DNA from: Nitrosopumilus sp.
Lineage (GTDB): Archaea > Thermoproteota > Nitrososphaeria > Nitrososphaerales > Nitrosopumilaceae
Length of the DNA: 64,000 bases
Direction: 5' to 3'
Assembly: GCF_025699255.1 (NCBI RefSeq)
Contig: NZ_JAILWA010000003.1
Location: forward strand, 124,001-188,000
A model generated the notes under the pieces. That model was not told the DNA's origin. It searched no databases and saw only the letters and a program-made list of their open reading frames with translations. Shown piece by piece: positions 1-7,715 of this stretch (its first letter is position 1; each line of letters opens with the position of its first letter). Both the position numbers and the translations under genes were made by a program.

Positions 1-320
1 TTGTTTCTTCACCAAGTTCAGCTAGCCTCATTACTAATTCAGGAGCAGTTGATCTATTCCAATTTAAGAATGGAATTATTGGATCTGGTCCATTAGGATT
101 TCAACCAGGAATTGCCGCAGCCGCTCTTGGTGATGAAAACTATAGTCCTATGTGGAGAATTTATCTGGTTGAATGGAATAATCCCGATTCTGCAAAAATT
201 CTAGAAACAAAATCTGATATTGATTCATTTCGTTCAGATCAATTACTATCTGTAAGCATTGCACGACCAACAAACAGTGATCATATTGTTAATTGTCCAT
301 TCATAGATCCATTCCAATAG
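1..320 (+). CDS. C-terminal part of an unidentified conserved protein (5' end outside window)
   Basis: An open frame (codons beginning at position 3) runs in from the left edge and stops at TAG 318-320, giving about 105 C-terminal residues. They include a GPLGFQPG stretch, the segment MWRIYLVEW, and end in CPFIDPFQ. The composition suggests a beta-rich, probably extracytoplasmic domain. I do not recognise the family with certainty, and nothing catalytic is visible. The next gene, cobJ, starts 44 nt downstream on the same strand. Seen: the frame and its stop. Inferred: only that it is the end of a real gene. Confidence 0.6.
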   Translation, partial: VSSPSSASLITNSGAVDLFQFKNGIIGSGPLGFQPGIAAAALGDENYSPMWRIYLVEWNNPDSAKILETKSDIDSFRSDQLLSVSIARPTNSDHIVNCPFIDPFQ

Positions 321-364
321 TTCTCTAAAGGGATAAATTACTTGATAAAAAATTTCTTTTCAAA

Positions 365-1159
365 TTGACTGGTAAACTGTACATTGTTGGTGTTGGACCA
401 GGTCATCATGACCATATGACATTTCGAGCCAAAGAGGTAATTGGAGAAAGTGATACGATTGTAGGATATGAAACTTATGTAAACTTGGTTCAGGATCTAA
501 TTGAAGGCAAAACTGTTCATCGCTATGCAATGACACAAGAAGTAGAAAGAGCTCATCAATGTATTGATCTTGCTAAATCTGGAAAAATAGTTTCACTTGT
601 TTCAAGCGGTGATCCTGGAATTTATGGAATGGCTGGCTTAATTTATGAAACACTTGCTGAATCTGGATGGAGTCCAAAAGATGATCTACAAGTTGAAATT
701 GTCCCTGGTGTGTCTGCTCTAAATTCTTGTGCATCAATCATCGGCTCTCCTCTAATGACAGATTTTGCTGTAGTTAGTATGAGTGATTTACTAGTACCAT
801 GGGAAATTATTTCAAAGAGAGTAGAATCTGCAGCACAAGGTGATTTTGTAATTGTAATTTACAATCCTGCAAGTAAGAAAAGAATTCATCAATTACAAGA
901 TACAAGAAAAGTTCTTTTAAAATATAGAAAACCTACTACTCCTGTTGCAATTATTAAAGGTGCATTTAGAGAGTCTGAAACTATTGTAATGACTGATTTA
1001 GAAAATTTACCTAACTATTCAGAACAATTAGGAATGATTAGTACAGTAATTATAGGAAATTCTTCTACATATACTTACAAAGATTTAATGATTAATCCAC
1101 GTGGATACAAATCAAAATATAATTTAGAAGAACAAACAAATCCTAATCTTAAAGTTTAG
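365..1159 (+). CDS. cobJ: precorrin-3B / cobalt-precorrin-3 C17-methyltransferase
   Basis: This is the ring-contracting SAM-dependent methyltransferase of corrin (vitamin B12) synthesis, in the cytoplasm. The 264-aa product has the tetrapyrrole methylase layout: an N-terminal VGVGPG loop (residues 8-13), the SSGDPGIYGMA motif (80-90) and an EIVPGVSALN segment. Length fits CobJ/CbiH. The start is TTG at 365, since the frame closes just upstream. Its end overlaps the convergent tyrS by 4 nt. The rest of the cob operon is not in this window, but bluB (11.3-12.0 kb) supports cobalamin synthesis in this organism. Whether it acts in an anaerobic (CbiH) or aerobic (CobJ) order cannot be told from sequence. 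Confidence 0.9.
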   Translation: MTGKLYIVGVGPGHHDHMTFRAKEVIGESDTIVGYETYVNLVQDLIEGKTVHRYAMTQEVERAHQCIDLAKSGKIVSLVSSGDPGIYGMAGLIYETLAESGWSPKDDLQVEIVPGVSALNSCASIIGSPLMTDFAVVSMSDLLVPWEIISKRVESAAQGDFVIVIYNPASKKRIHQLQDTRKVLLKYRKPTTPVAIIKGAFRESETIVMTDLENLPNYSEQLGMISTVIIGNSSTYTYKDLMINPRGYKSKYNLEEQTNPNLKV

Positions 1160-2241
1160 AAACTTTTCTTTATTGCATCGTTTAATTCTTCACTAAGATT
1201 CAACTTGTCTCTAACTGGAGAAACTATTTTTACCAAATAATTTCCAACTGTCTGTTTCAAATCTCCTGGATGTAATTTTCTTTCAGCAAAATCTTTTTCC
1301 AATTGAATATAATCTGTATATGAGATATTTCCTCCAAATTTTTCAGGTCGTTCTACTCTCATTTCTTTAAATTCATGAAAGATTACTGATTTTGATATCT
1401 CCAAAAGTGGATTATTTTCTATGTTAGCTTCTTCACACCATGCTTTACTGATTTTCTTCTTAATTTCATCATCAGTATTGTGAATAAATATCCCTGAGTT
1501 TGGATCTGATTTACTCATTTTCCCTATTATTTTATCACTAGAATCTGCAGGTTTTGAAAGTCCTGGTAATAGTTTGTGATGAACTGCAACTGGAACTTTC
1601 CATTTCATTTTTGGAAATATTTCTCTTACAAGCATGTGTATTTTTCTTTGATCCATTCCAGCATGTGTAATATCAACATCTAATGAATGAATATCAACTG
1701 CTTGCATCGCAGGATAAAGTAATTTTGCCACATCAATTTTTTTATCATCTTCTGATCTACCCATTATAGTTAATGTTCTCATTGTTCTTGCAATTGACAT
1801 GTGTTTGGTAAATTTAACAAGCTCAGACCAATATTCTGCTTTTTCTTCATATAATTTAGATCCAAGAATTATTTCAGCATCAGGACAAACTAATTTGAAT
1901 GCATCTTGATAATATTTTGAAACTTTTGCAATTGTTTCCCAATCACCGCCGAGTTTGTCATTAATCAAAGTATGCCAATCTGCAAGAAATATTTTACATT
2001 TTACTCCAGCTCTTACAAAATCATTAATCTTGAAACCAGTACTGATTAAACTACCAAGATGTAGAAATCCAGAAATTTCTAATCCTATGTAATGATTTGG
2101 TGATGAATTTGTTTTAAATAATTCAATTAATTCCTCATTTGTTACGATTTCTTCTGTCGGTGGCCTTTGAATCAAGTCTACTTTTTCAGTAATGTCCAAA
2201 TCAAAACAACTTTCGAGTGGTAAACGTATAAAGTTATTCAA
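1156..2241 (-). CDS. tyrS: tyrosyl-tRNA synthetase
   Basis: This class I aminoacyl-tRNA synthetase charges tRNA-Tyr. The 361-aa protein carries the HIGH-equivalent SGFLHLG (residues 57-63), the central MDQRKIHML segment typical of archaeal TyrRS, and a KMSKS loop (241-245). It has the compact archaeal/eukaryotic length without a bacterial S4 domain. The archaeal RPEKFGG segment also matches TyrRS rather than TrpRS. Start is TTG at 2241. It is convergent with cobJ (4-nt overlap), and a small unrelated gene starts about 50 nt away in the opposite direction. Confidence 0.93.
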   Translation of the reverse strand: MNNFIRLPLESCFDLDITEKVDLIQRPPTEEIVTNEELIELFKTNSSPNHYIGLEISGFLHLGSLISTGFKINDFVRAGVKCKIFLADWHTLINDKLGGDWETIAKVSKYYQDAFKLVCPDAEIILGSKLYEEKAEYWSELVKFTKHMSIARTMRTLTIMGRSEDDKKIDVAKLLYPAMQAVDIHSLDVDITHAGMDQRKIHMLVREIFPKMKWKVPVAVHHKLLPGLSKPADSSDKIIGKMSKSDPNSGIFIHNTDDEIKKKISKAWCEEANIENNPLLEISKSVIFHEFKEMRVERPEKFGGNISYTDYIQLEKDFAERKLHPGDLKQTVGNYLVKIVSPVRDKLNLSEELNDAIKKSF

Positions 2242-2293
2242 AAATTTGGTTTTAATTTAGAAGGTTTGAATATGAGATAAATTAAAACTCTTC

Positions 2294-2503
2294 ATGACAC
2301 TTGAAGAAGGATTAGAATTAATTGAAAACTATAGAAAAGCCCTAGAAAAATTTCTAGAAACATTGCCAGAACAATCGGTGCAATTGGGCTCAGAAATGGT
2401 CAAAACTTTAACAATGAATTCTAAAAATGAAATATCTAACCTTAACTCTATAGAGAAAGCCTTGAAAAGACAGCCAAAATATGAATCTGGGTTATCTGAA
2501 TAA
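2294..2503 (+). CDS. small acidic helical protein, unknown function
   Basis: A 69-aa product (ATG start) rich in Glu, Leu and Lys, predicted to be mostly helical: a first helix over roughly residues 3-22, then a helical Met/Asn/Lys segment. There is no signal peptide, Cys or membrane span. It lies divergently from tyrS (52 nt between starts) and ends 4 nt before the convergent zinc-finger gene. I do not recognise a family. The clean fit between two real genes, with an ATG start, supports it being genuine. Confidence 0.6.
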   Translation: MTLEEGLELIENYRKALEKFLETLPEQSVQLGSEMVKTLTMNSKNEISNLNSIEKALKRQPKYESGLSE

Positions 2504-2506
2504 TTT

Positions 2507-2710
2507 TTATTTACAATTCTTTTTGTGTTTTCTTAAATCCTCTGAATAATCAAATTCAGCACCACATGCTCTGCATTTTTCTTTTTTCTTATTGTGAGCT
2601 TTTTCTTGATGTTTCTTTAATCTATCAGAATCAGGAAGAACTGTTCCACATTTTTTACATTTCAAATCATTTTTGTTAGAACCAAATAATCCCACGTTAT
2701 TATTATTCAA
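2507..2710 (-). CDS. small protein with two C2H2 zinc fingers
   Basis: A 67-aa basic protein with two zinc-finger units: C-x2-C-x12-H-x4-H in the first (CKKCG...KKHQEKAH) and a similar CRACG...RKHKKNC unit in the second, where the last ligand is Cys. After a low-complexity Asn-rich N-terminus, nearly the whole protein is zinc-binding. Start is TTG at 2710. Such microproteins are common in archaea and probably bind nucleic acid, but no target can be deduced here. Confidence 0.75.
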   Translation of the reverse strand: MNNNNVGLFGSNKNDLKCKKCGTVLPDSDRLKKHQEKAHNKKKEKCRACGAEFDYSEDLRKHKKNCK

Positions 2711-2770
2711 ACAAAGTAGAAATAGTTTTTAGAAAAATTTAACTAAAAATCTATAATTTTTTCATATTTC

Positions 2771-3349
2771 TTATTCATCTAAGCTTTTTCTGGGTTTTAT
2801 ACTGAGATAAAATGCATGAGTACTGATGATAAATGCTGCAAGGAATACTTTGGTTGCAAATACTAAATTCCATGGTCTTTCAGGATCAGGATAAGCTATT
2901 GACAGCTTGTCAATATCTGGAACAATTCCATCTATTATTCCAGCAGTAATTTGTGCATTCAATACTGTGAAATTGTATAATACTTCGTATAACGTAATTA
3001 TTGAAAAACCTAACAACATTAATTGTAATAAAGCCATCTTAGTACCAACAATTTTGTTTCCAGCTGTTCTTCTCCATCCAATTCTTGAAACACAGTACCA
3101 GCCAATTATGGTGGAGAAAAATATCCACGTGGATACTCTGGCAAAATTTTCAAATGGAATTGTTGTATTATGAATAGCTTCACCCATTACATAGGTCCCA
3201 TTTTCCATCCATTCTATCATGGTAACATAAACTCCAAAAACTAAAGATGCTAACATTATGAATCCGCAAATATAGAAAATGTATAGATAGACTTTGTAAC
3301 CTGAATCTGATTTTTCTAAATGACGGGGTTTCATGATGCCGTTTGCCAA
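2771..3349 (-). CDS. four-helix integral membrane protein, unknown function
   Basis: A 192-aa protein with four hydrophobic segments: about residues 22-46, 72-92, 104-128 and 162-184. A polar extracytoplasmic loop between the last two contains YPDPERPW. No Cys pairs or His clusters suggest a metal centre. TTG at 3349 gives MANGIMKP; an in-frame ATG five codons later is an alternative start. I do not recognise the family. The topology is loosely like small subunits of membrane oxidoreductases, but it does not match archaeal AmoC as I know it. Confidence 0.7.
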   Translation of the reverse strand: MANGIMKPRHLEKSDSGYKVYLYIFYICGFIMLASLVFGVYVTMIEWMENGTYVMGEAIHNTTIPFENFARVSTWIFFSTIIGWYCVSRIGWRRTAGNKIVGTKMALLQLMLLGFSIITLYEVLYNFTVLNAQITAGIIDGIVPDIDKLSIAYPDPERPWNLVFATKVFLAAFIISTHAFYLSIKPRKSLDE

Positions 3350-3416
3350 ATTTTGAAATATAAAAATTCATGTGTAGTTCTGACACCTTTAAACAGTAGT
3401 AATAAAGACAAAATTT

Positions 3417-4499
3417 GTGAAAATTCCAATTAATATGCCTATTTTAGGCAAAGAAGAACTTTCAGCTGTTACTTCTGTAGTTAAATCTGGAGGATTAACT
3501 TCTGCCTCAAAGGATGGAGGAAAAAATGTCCAAGAATTTGAAAAACTTTTTAGAACTTTTGTTAAATCAAAATATGCTATTTCTGTAAATTCTGGAACAT
3601 CTGCACTACAGGCATCAATTCTTGCATTAGACATCAAAAGAGGTGATGAAGTAATTGTACCGTCATTTACATTTGTTGCAAGTGCAAACGCAATTGCATC
3701 TACTGGTGCAAAACCTGTATTTGCAGATATTCTAAAAGAAAATTATACAATTGACCCTAAATCTATAGAAAAAAAAATTACTAAAAAAACAAAAGCAATA
3801 ATGCCTGTTCATTTGTATGGAAATTTATCAAATTTAGATCAAATTGGTGAAATTGCAAAAAAACATAATATATCAATTGTAGAAGATGCTGCACAATCTC
3901 TTGGTTCTACTTTGAAAGGTAAACATTCTGGAACATTTTTTGAACTTGGATGTTATAGTTTGTATCCTGGAAAAGTAATGACATCCGGAGAGGGGGGTGT
4001 TATAGTTACACATAACAAAAAACTTCATGAGAAATTACTTATGATAAGAAATCATGGAATGATAAAAGGTTATGATTCGCAAATATTTGGATTAAATCTA
4101 AGACTTCCAGAAATCAATGCTGCAATTGCCAAAATTCAAATTAAAAAATTACCAAAGTTTATCGAAACTAGAAGAAAAAATGCAAAATTGTTATCAGAAC
4201 TATTATCAAATCTTAAAATACAAATCCCATTAGAAAGAAAAAATGAAAAACTGAATTGGGCACTTTATACTATTGCTACAAAAAATAGAGACATGATTCT
4301 TAAAAAATTAAATTCCAAAGGAATTGGTGCAGCTGTTTATTACCCAATACCCATTCACAAAATTCCTTTTTATCAAACTAAACTAAAATTATCAAATACT
4401 GATTGGGCATCAAAACATGTTTTGTCTTTACCTGTACATCCAAAAGTTTCTCTAAAGAATATTGAATATATTGCAAAAATTATGCGTGAATTGCTTTGA
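3417..4499 (+). CDS. DegT/DnrJ/EryC1/StrS-family PLP aminotransferase
   Basis: The predicted role is PLP-dependent transamination of a nucleotide-linked keto-sugar, for cell-surface glycans or S-layer glycosylation. The 360-aa protein has the substrate/PLP loop NSGTSAL (58-64), VPSFTFVASANAI, the cofactor Asp in EDAAQSLGS (D157) and the Schiff-base lysine in YPGKVMTSGEGG (K186). Start is GTG at 3417. Its stop codon overlaps the start of the MtrA-like gene (TTGA at 4496-4499), implying co-translation. The exact sugar substrate is not deducible, and no other sugar-nucleotide enzyme is adjacent. Confidence 0.88.
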   Translation: MKIPINMPILGKEELSAVTSVVKSGGLTSASKDGGKNVQEFEKLFRTFVKSKYAISVNSGTSALQASILALDIKRGDEVIVPSFTFVASANAIASTGAKPVFADILKENYTIDPKSIEKKITKKTKAIMPVHLYGNLSNLDQIGEIAKKHNISIVEDAAQSLGSTLKGKHSGTFFELGCYSLYPGKVMTSGEGGVIVTHNKKLHEKLLMIRNHGMIKGYDSQIFGLNLRLPEINAAIAKIQIKKLPKFIETRRKNAKLLSELLSNLKIQIPLERKNEKLNWALYTIATKNRDMILKKLNSKGIGAAVYYPIPIHKIPFYQTKLKLSNTDWASKHVLSLPVHPKVSLKNIEYIAKIMRELL

Positions 4500-4963
4500 A
4501 TACAATAGGTGAGGCAATTGGTGAATTATGTAAGGTAATTTTACCTATACCTGAAGAATTTTACGTTGGAAATTCAAGCTCTTCTGTAGCTATATGCACA
4601 CTTTCAAGCATGGATTTGTTGAAAAATATAGCAAAATCTGAAATGATGGAAAAAGTATCGATTGCAGGACGTTTATTGTCTGAAAATAAAGGAATTGATT
4701 CTATTATCAAATATGTAAATAGAAATCCTCAAGTTAGAATTATCATTGTTTGTGGAAAAGAGGTTTGGGGACATAAATCTGGACATTCTTTGTTTGAATT
4801 ACACAAAAATGGAATTGATCAAAATAACAGAATCATAAATTCTAAAAGTCCAGATCCTTTTCTTACAGTAACAAAATCTGAAATTAAATATTTTCAAGAA
4901 AATATTAGTCTAGTAAATATGATAAATGAAACTAATTTTGAATTAATTTCAAAACAGATCTGA
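4496..4963 (+). CDS. MtrA-like corrinoid-binding domain protein (tetrahydromethanopterin S-methyltransferase subunit A homologue)
   Basis: The 155-aa soluble protein resembles the cytoplasmic domain of MtrA, the corrinoid subunit of the methanogen methyltransferase. It has YVGNSSSSVAICTLSS near the N-terminus, IAGRLLSENKGID in the middle, then RIIIVCGKEVWGHKSGHS and LHKNGID. His93 in the EVWGH segment lines up with the histidine that I recall as the cobalt ligand of MtrA (around residue 84 there). The C-terminal membrane anchor is missing and no other Mtr subunits are nearby. It is translationally coupled to the DegT aminotransferase. Ammonia oxidisers are not methanogens, so the role is unknown; corrinoid carriage is an inference. 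Confidence 0.75.
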   Translation: MNTIGEAIGELCKVILPIPEEFYVGNSSSSVAICTLSSMDLLKNIAKSEMMEKVSIAGRLLSENKGIDSIIKYVNRNPQVRIIIVCGKEVWGHKSGHSLFELHKNGIDQNNRIINSKSPDPFLTVTKSEIKYFQENISLVNMINETNFELISKQI

Positions 4964-4967
4964 ATAT

Positions 4968-5318
4968 TTAATATCCATTTAGCTGTCTTTGACGATTTAT
5001 CTCATTTTTCTTCTTGTATTCATCTAAAATATCATCAGGAGTAAGTTTTAGTTCTAGTGATGCTTGTACTACAAAATGCCAAATGTCAATCAATTCTTCT
5101 CTTGCTTCTGATTCATTAAATTCAACTGGAGTTTTCCACCATTTCCAATTTGTAGTTCTTTGTAATTCCACTGCTTCATGCATGATTGCTGTACACAATG
5201 CAGAAACTCTTCCTTCGGTATCTTTTGGATATCTATCCAACTTCATCATGTCTGATAGACCTTGTTGCAACTTGAAAATTGTATCTAATCGATCTTTTTC
5301 AGATGTTTCTTGTGACAA
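4968..5318 (-). CDS. MazG/dUTPase-like all-alpha NTP pyrophosphohydrolase
   Basis: This predicted house-cleaning nucleotide pyrophosphatase (dUTP or a related NTP to NMP plus PPi) is 116 aa long. It shows the all-alpha NTP-PPase metal-binding pattern: HEAVEL (E48, E51) followed by EELIDIWHF (E74/E75, D78), plus a WKWWK segment seen in dimeric dUTPase-like members. The C-terminus is polar and helical. Start is TTG at 5318. It is convergent with the MtrA-like gene with a 4-nt gap. MazG versus dUTPase specificity is not resolved. Confidence 0.8.
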   Translation of the reverse strand: MSQETSEKDRLDTIFKLQQGLSDMMKLDRYPKDTEGRVSALCTAIMHEAVELQRTTNWKWWKTPVEFNESEAREELIDIWHFVVQASLELKLTPDDILDEYKKKNEINRQRQLNGY

Positions 5319-5357
5319 TGATAAATTGATTTGAGAAATTATTGAACTTAAGTCTTT

Positions 5358-6251
5358 TTAGAAACGAATCATTTTTTCGTACATCTTTACACGTTTTGTA
5401 ATATCACCATTTTTTATTTTTAACAAACCCTCTAATCCATATCGTTCAACTGCAAAGGAACCTAAAACATTTCCATATACAACAGCTTTTTTAATATCTG
5501 ATAATTTAGTGGATCTTTTGCTTGCTAGATAACCTATCATTGCACCTGCAAAAGAATCCCCGGCACCAGTAGGATCAACCACATCCTCTAATGAAAATCC
5601 TGCTGTTGGAAAAATTACATCGTCATAAAACATCAAAGAACCATGCTCGCCTTTTTTAATTATTACATATTTGGCTCCCCATTGCATCATTTTTTTTGCA
5701 CATTTTATCAGATTGAATTCTTTGGTTAGAAGTTTAGCTTCTTCATCATTTATGACTACTGCATCAACAGCTTTTATCATTTTAATAACAGCCTCACGTT
5801 TTGTAGAGATCCAAAAATCTATTGTATCACACATTGAAAATTTTACTTTATCAAATTCTTTAATTAATGAAGTATTTTGTTCTGGATCATTGTTTGCAAG
5901 ATATACAAACTGAGATTTTTTATAAGCCTCAGGAACACCTGCTTTAAAATCACCTAATACATTTAATTCCGTTTTTAATGTTGATCTAGTACTTAATGTA
6001 TCATCATATTTTCCATCATAACGAAATGTTTTTCCCTTTTTGATTGTTAGTCCCTCTAAATCAAGATATTTTGATAAAATTTTATGATGTTCTTTAGGAA
6101 AATCATTTCCTACTACTGCAATAAGTCCTGTATCAACAAAATTACTAGCTGAAATGGCCGCAAAGGTTGCTGCACCTCCTAAAACATTCTTTAATGTTTT
6201 TTTTGGAGTTCTAATTGTATCTAATGCTGTAGATCCAAAAACAGTAAGCAT
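5358..6251 (-). CDS. PfkB/ribokinase-family carbohydrate or nucleoside kinase
   Basis: This ATP-dependent kinase of a sugar, nucleoside or related alcohol has 297 aa. The N-terminal GGAATFAAISASNF and GLIAVVGNDFP segments form the substrate side. The C-terminal signature DPTGAGDSFAG (226-236) supplies the catalytic Asp (D232) and the anion hole. Start is ATG at 6251. The minus-strand neighbour upstream (a secreted LEA-like gene) ends 11 nt before it, so the two may be co-transcribed, with no obvious functional link. Substrate specificity cannot be read from the sequence. Confidence 0.85.
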   Translation of the reverse strand: MLTVFGSTALDTIRTPKKTLKNVLGGAATFAAISASNFVDTGLIAVVGNDFPKEHHKILSKYLDLEGLTIKKGKTFRYDGKYDDTLSTRSTLKTELNVLGDFKAGVPEAYKKSQFVYLANNDPEQNTSLIKEFDKVKFSMCDTIDFWISTKREAVIKMIKAVDAVVINDEEAKLLTKEFNLIKCAKKMMQWGAKYVIIKKGEHGSLMFYDDVIFPTAGFSLEDVVDPTGAGDSFAGAMIGYLASKRSTKLSDIKKAVVYGNVLGSFAVERYGLEGLLKIKNGDITKRVKMYEKMIRF

Positions 6252-6262
6252 CAGATGAGAAA

Positions 6263-6712
6263 TTAATTTTGATGTATAAATTCTCTTGCTTGTTCATCTG
6301 TTGGATAGTATACAAATGGAACATCTATTGATGTAATTAACATATCATATTTTGTTATACCTGAAATCTTTATTGATTGTATTTCATCCGAATTAATATC
6401 TGTGTGAAAAGTTCCTTTTACAAAACTACTGTCTAATGGTTGTAAAGTAAATGATTCTAGAGCCCCTTTCCCAACAATTTCATCATTAGAAATTACAAAG
6501 AATTCAGTTTCACCAGCTGATAATATTAACAATGAAGGGTTTTCAAATTTCAATTCCACATTATAGTTTGAACCTTCATCATTCTCATCTAATAATTCAC
6601 TCTGACTGATACTGACACCAATTTGGGAAGCAGAAGCATATTGTGAATAACCAAAGATACTCATGCCTAGTACAAATAAAACAATCAGACCTGCCTTTTT
6701 AGATGATTTCAT
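6263..6712 (-). CDS. membrane-anchored, extracytoplasmic LEA14/WHy-like protein
   Basis: A 149-aa protein with a basic N-terminus, one hydrophobic anchor or signal segment (about residues 7-26) and a beta-rich outer domain. The pattern NVELKFENPS...LSAGETEFFVISNDEIVGKG is typical of LEA14/WHy beta-sandwich domains. Two other genes here (12177-12695 and 40345-40896) have the same architecture. WHy domains are known from desiccation and stress proteins; the function in this cell is unknown. It is probably transcribed with the downstream PfkB kinase. Confidence 0.65.
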   Translation of the reverse strand: MKSSKKAGLIVLFVLGMSIFGYSQYASASQIGVSISQSELLDENDEGSNYNVELKFENPSLLILSAGETEFFVISNDEIVGKGALESFTLQPLDSSFVKGTFHTDINSDEIQSIKISGITKYDMLITSIDVPFVYYPTDEQAREFIHQN

Positions 6713-6836
6713 GACTAGTTTTTACAAATTTACATTTAACCTATCAAGAAAAAAATCACTATAAATTGTGTAAAAGTTTTGATCTACTCTTAAAGCTCCT
6801 TAGAGCTAACAGAATAAATCAAAATTAAATGATAAT

Positions 6837-7328
6837 TTGTCAATGGCTAGAATTAAACTCAAAATAGGAGAAAACGAAATTGAGGTTGACTCTAGAGATT
6901 TTTATGTTGATAATCAAACATTAGGTGAAATTATAGATGATCTTTCTAATCATTTACCTGAAAACCAAGCAAAAATAGTATATGAAACCGACAATAATCA
7001 AACTCCAACTCAAATTGAGCAGCCGGCACAGTTTGGGTTAGAATATTTAGATGACGCTGAAGCATATGAACCAGAATTTAATGAACCAAAATACATTGCT
7101 ACACATGAAATTAAATCAAAATTAAGAATTTTAGAGACAAGCAGATTTTTTGATTCACCAAGAACTGTTACTGAAACTGTTCAACAACTAAGGGAATATG
7201 GTTGGGCAGCAAGTCCTTTGGATGTCTCAAAAGCCTTGGCAAAAATGGCATCAAATAAAGAAATTATGAAAAATTCTGAAGATAATAGAACACACTATTT
7301 TATTCACGAACAATTAGTTGCTAACTAG
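6837..7328 (+). CDS. conserved-looking protein with possible C-terminal winged helix, unknown function
   Basis: A 163-aa cytoplasmic protein. The first 35 residues form a ubiquitin-like or RHH-like beta start (MARIKLKIGENEIEVDS), residues 50-85 are an acidic linker, and residues 90-160 look helical. That helical part has an RTVTETVQQLREYGW...DVSKALAKMASNKEI pattern reminiscent of a winged-helix repeat. Translation may start at TTG 6837 or at the in-frame ATG 6843. A short dyad, AGCTC-4-GAGCT, lies at 6794-6807 in the upstream region. It overlaps the convergent zinc-ribbon gene by 8 nt. Confidence 0.7.
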   Translation: MSMARIKLKIGENEIEVDSRDFYVDNQTLGEIIDDLSNHLPENQAKIVYETDNNQTPTQIEQPAQFGLEYLDDAEAYEPEFNEPKYIATHEIKSKLRILETSRFFDSPRTVTETVQQLREYGWAASPLDVSKALAKMASNKEIMKNSEDNRTHYFIHEQLVAN

Positions 7329-7512
7329 AAAAATAATCACATTTTTCACAATCTGAAAATATCTCTCCATCTAAATGATCAAAATGTGTTTTGCATTGAT
7401 TGCATGTATGATGCATGTCAAAATATCCATCTTTTTCAATTTCTCCAATTCTACTTGATTCTAGATCTGTGCTTTTACATTTTATACAATGGCAACCGCA
7501 TTCAATTTTCAT
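7321..7512 (-). CDS. small zinc-ribbon/rubredoxin-like protein
   Basis: Read from the ATG at 7512, this is a 63-aa protein beginning MKIECGCHCIKC. It has further Cys pairs in CNQC and CEKC and a His-rich middle (DMHHTC), suggesting one or two structural zinc sites. A longer frame upstream (to 7584) exists, but its extra residues are hydrophobic and would overlap the divergent small gene at 7560, so I prefer the ATG. No function is evident. It is one of several Cys-rich microproteins in this window. Confidence 0.6.
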   Translation of the reverse strand: MKIECGCHCIKCKSTDLESSRIGEIEKDGYFDMHHTCNQCKTHFDHLDGEIFSDCEKCDYFSS

Positions 7513-7559
7513 GATTATACTCGACAATGTATGTATAGTTGCAATGACTATACAAATCA

Positions 7560-7715
7560 TTGGGAAAGAAAAGAGAGATTCCAATAGAAATTGATGATCA
7601 TTTTAAGATGTTTGGAAAGGAACCTTGGGAAGTGGATTATGGAGAAAAATGTGCAGTTTGTAATGTTCGTATAGATGAATATGGTTTTTGTTCTTGTGGA
7701 TCTAGTGGAGATTAA
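7560..7715 (+). CDS. 51-aa protein with a C-terminal CxxC/CxC zinc knuckle
   Basis: The frame from TTG 7560 to TAA 7713-7715 encodes 51 residues. A basic/acidic N-terminus (GKKREIPIEIDDHF) is followed by FGKEPWEVDYG, then CAVC and CSCG, a compact four-Cys metal site. It is divergent from the zinc-ribbon gene ending at 7512, and its last 14 nt overlap the convergent gene 7702-8595. The codon pattern is coherent throughout, and the spaced Cys residues argue for a real microprotein. The function is unknown. Confidence 0.6.
   Translation: MGKKREIPIEIDDHFKMFGKEPWEVDYGEKCAVCNVRIDEYGFCSCGSSGD

Noticed and set aside
2771-3349. AmoC or another ammonia monooxygenase subunit
   Set aside because: Length and membrane topology are loosely similar, but the conserved AmoC segments I know are absent and no amoA/amoB genes are adjacent.
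4496-4963. Evidence for methanogenesis or methyltransferase energy conservation
   Set aside because: Only an isolated MtrA-like soluble domain is present, without membrane anchor or any other Mtr/Mcr subunits.
6794-6807. AGCTC-4-GAGCT dyad before the 6837 gene as an operator or terminator
   Set aside because: Only 5-bp arms in A/T-rich sequence and no T-run follows; it is too short to support a specific claim.
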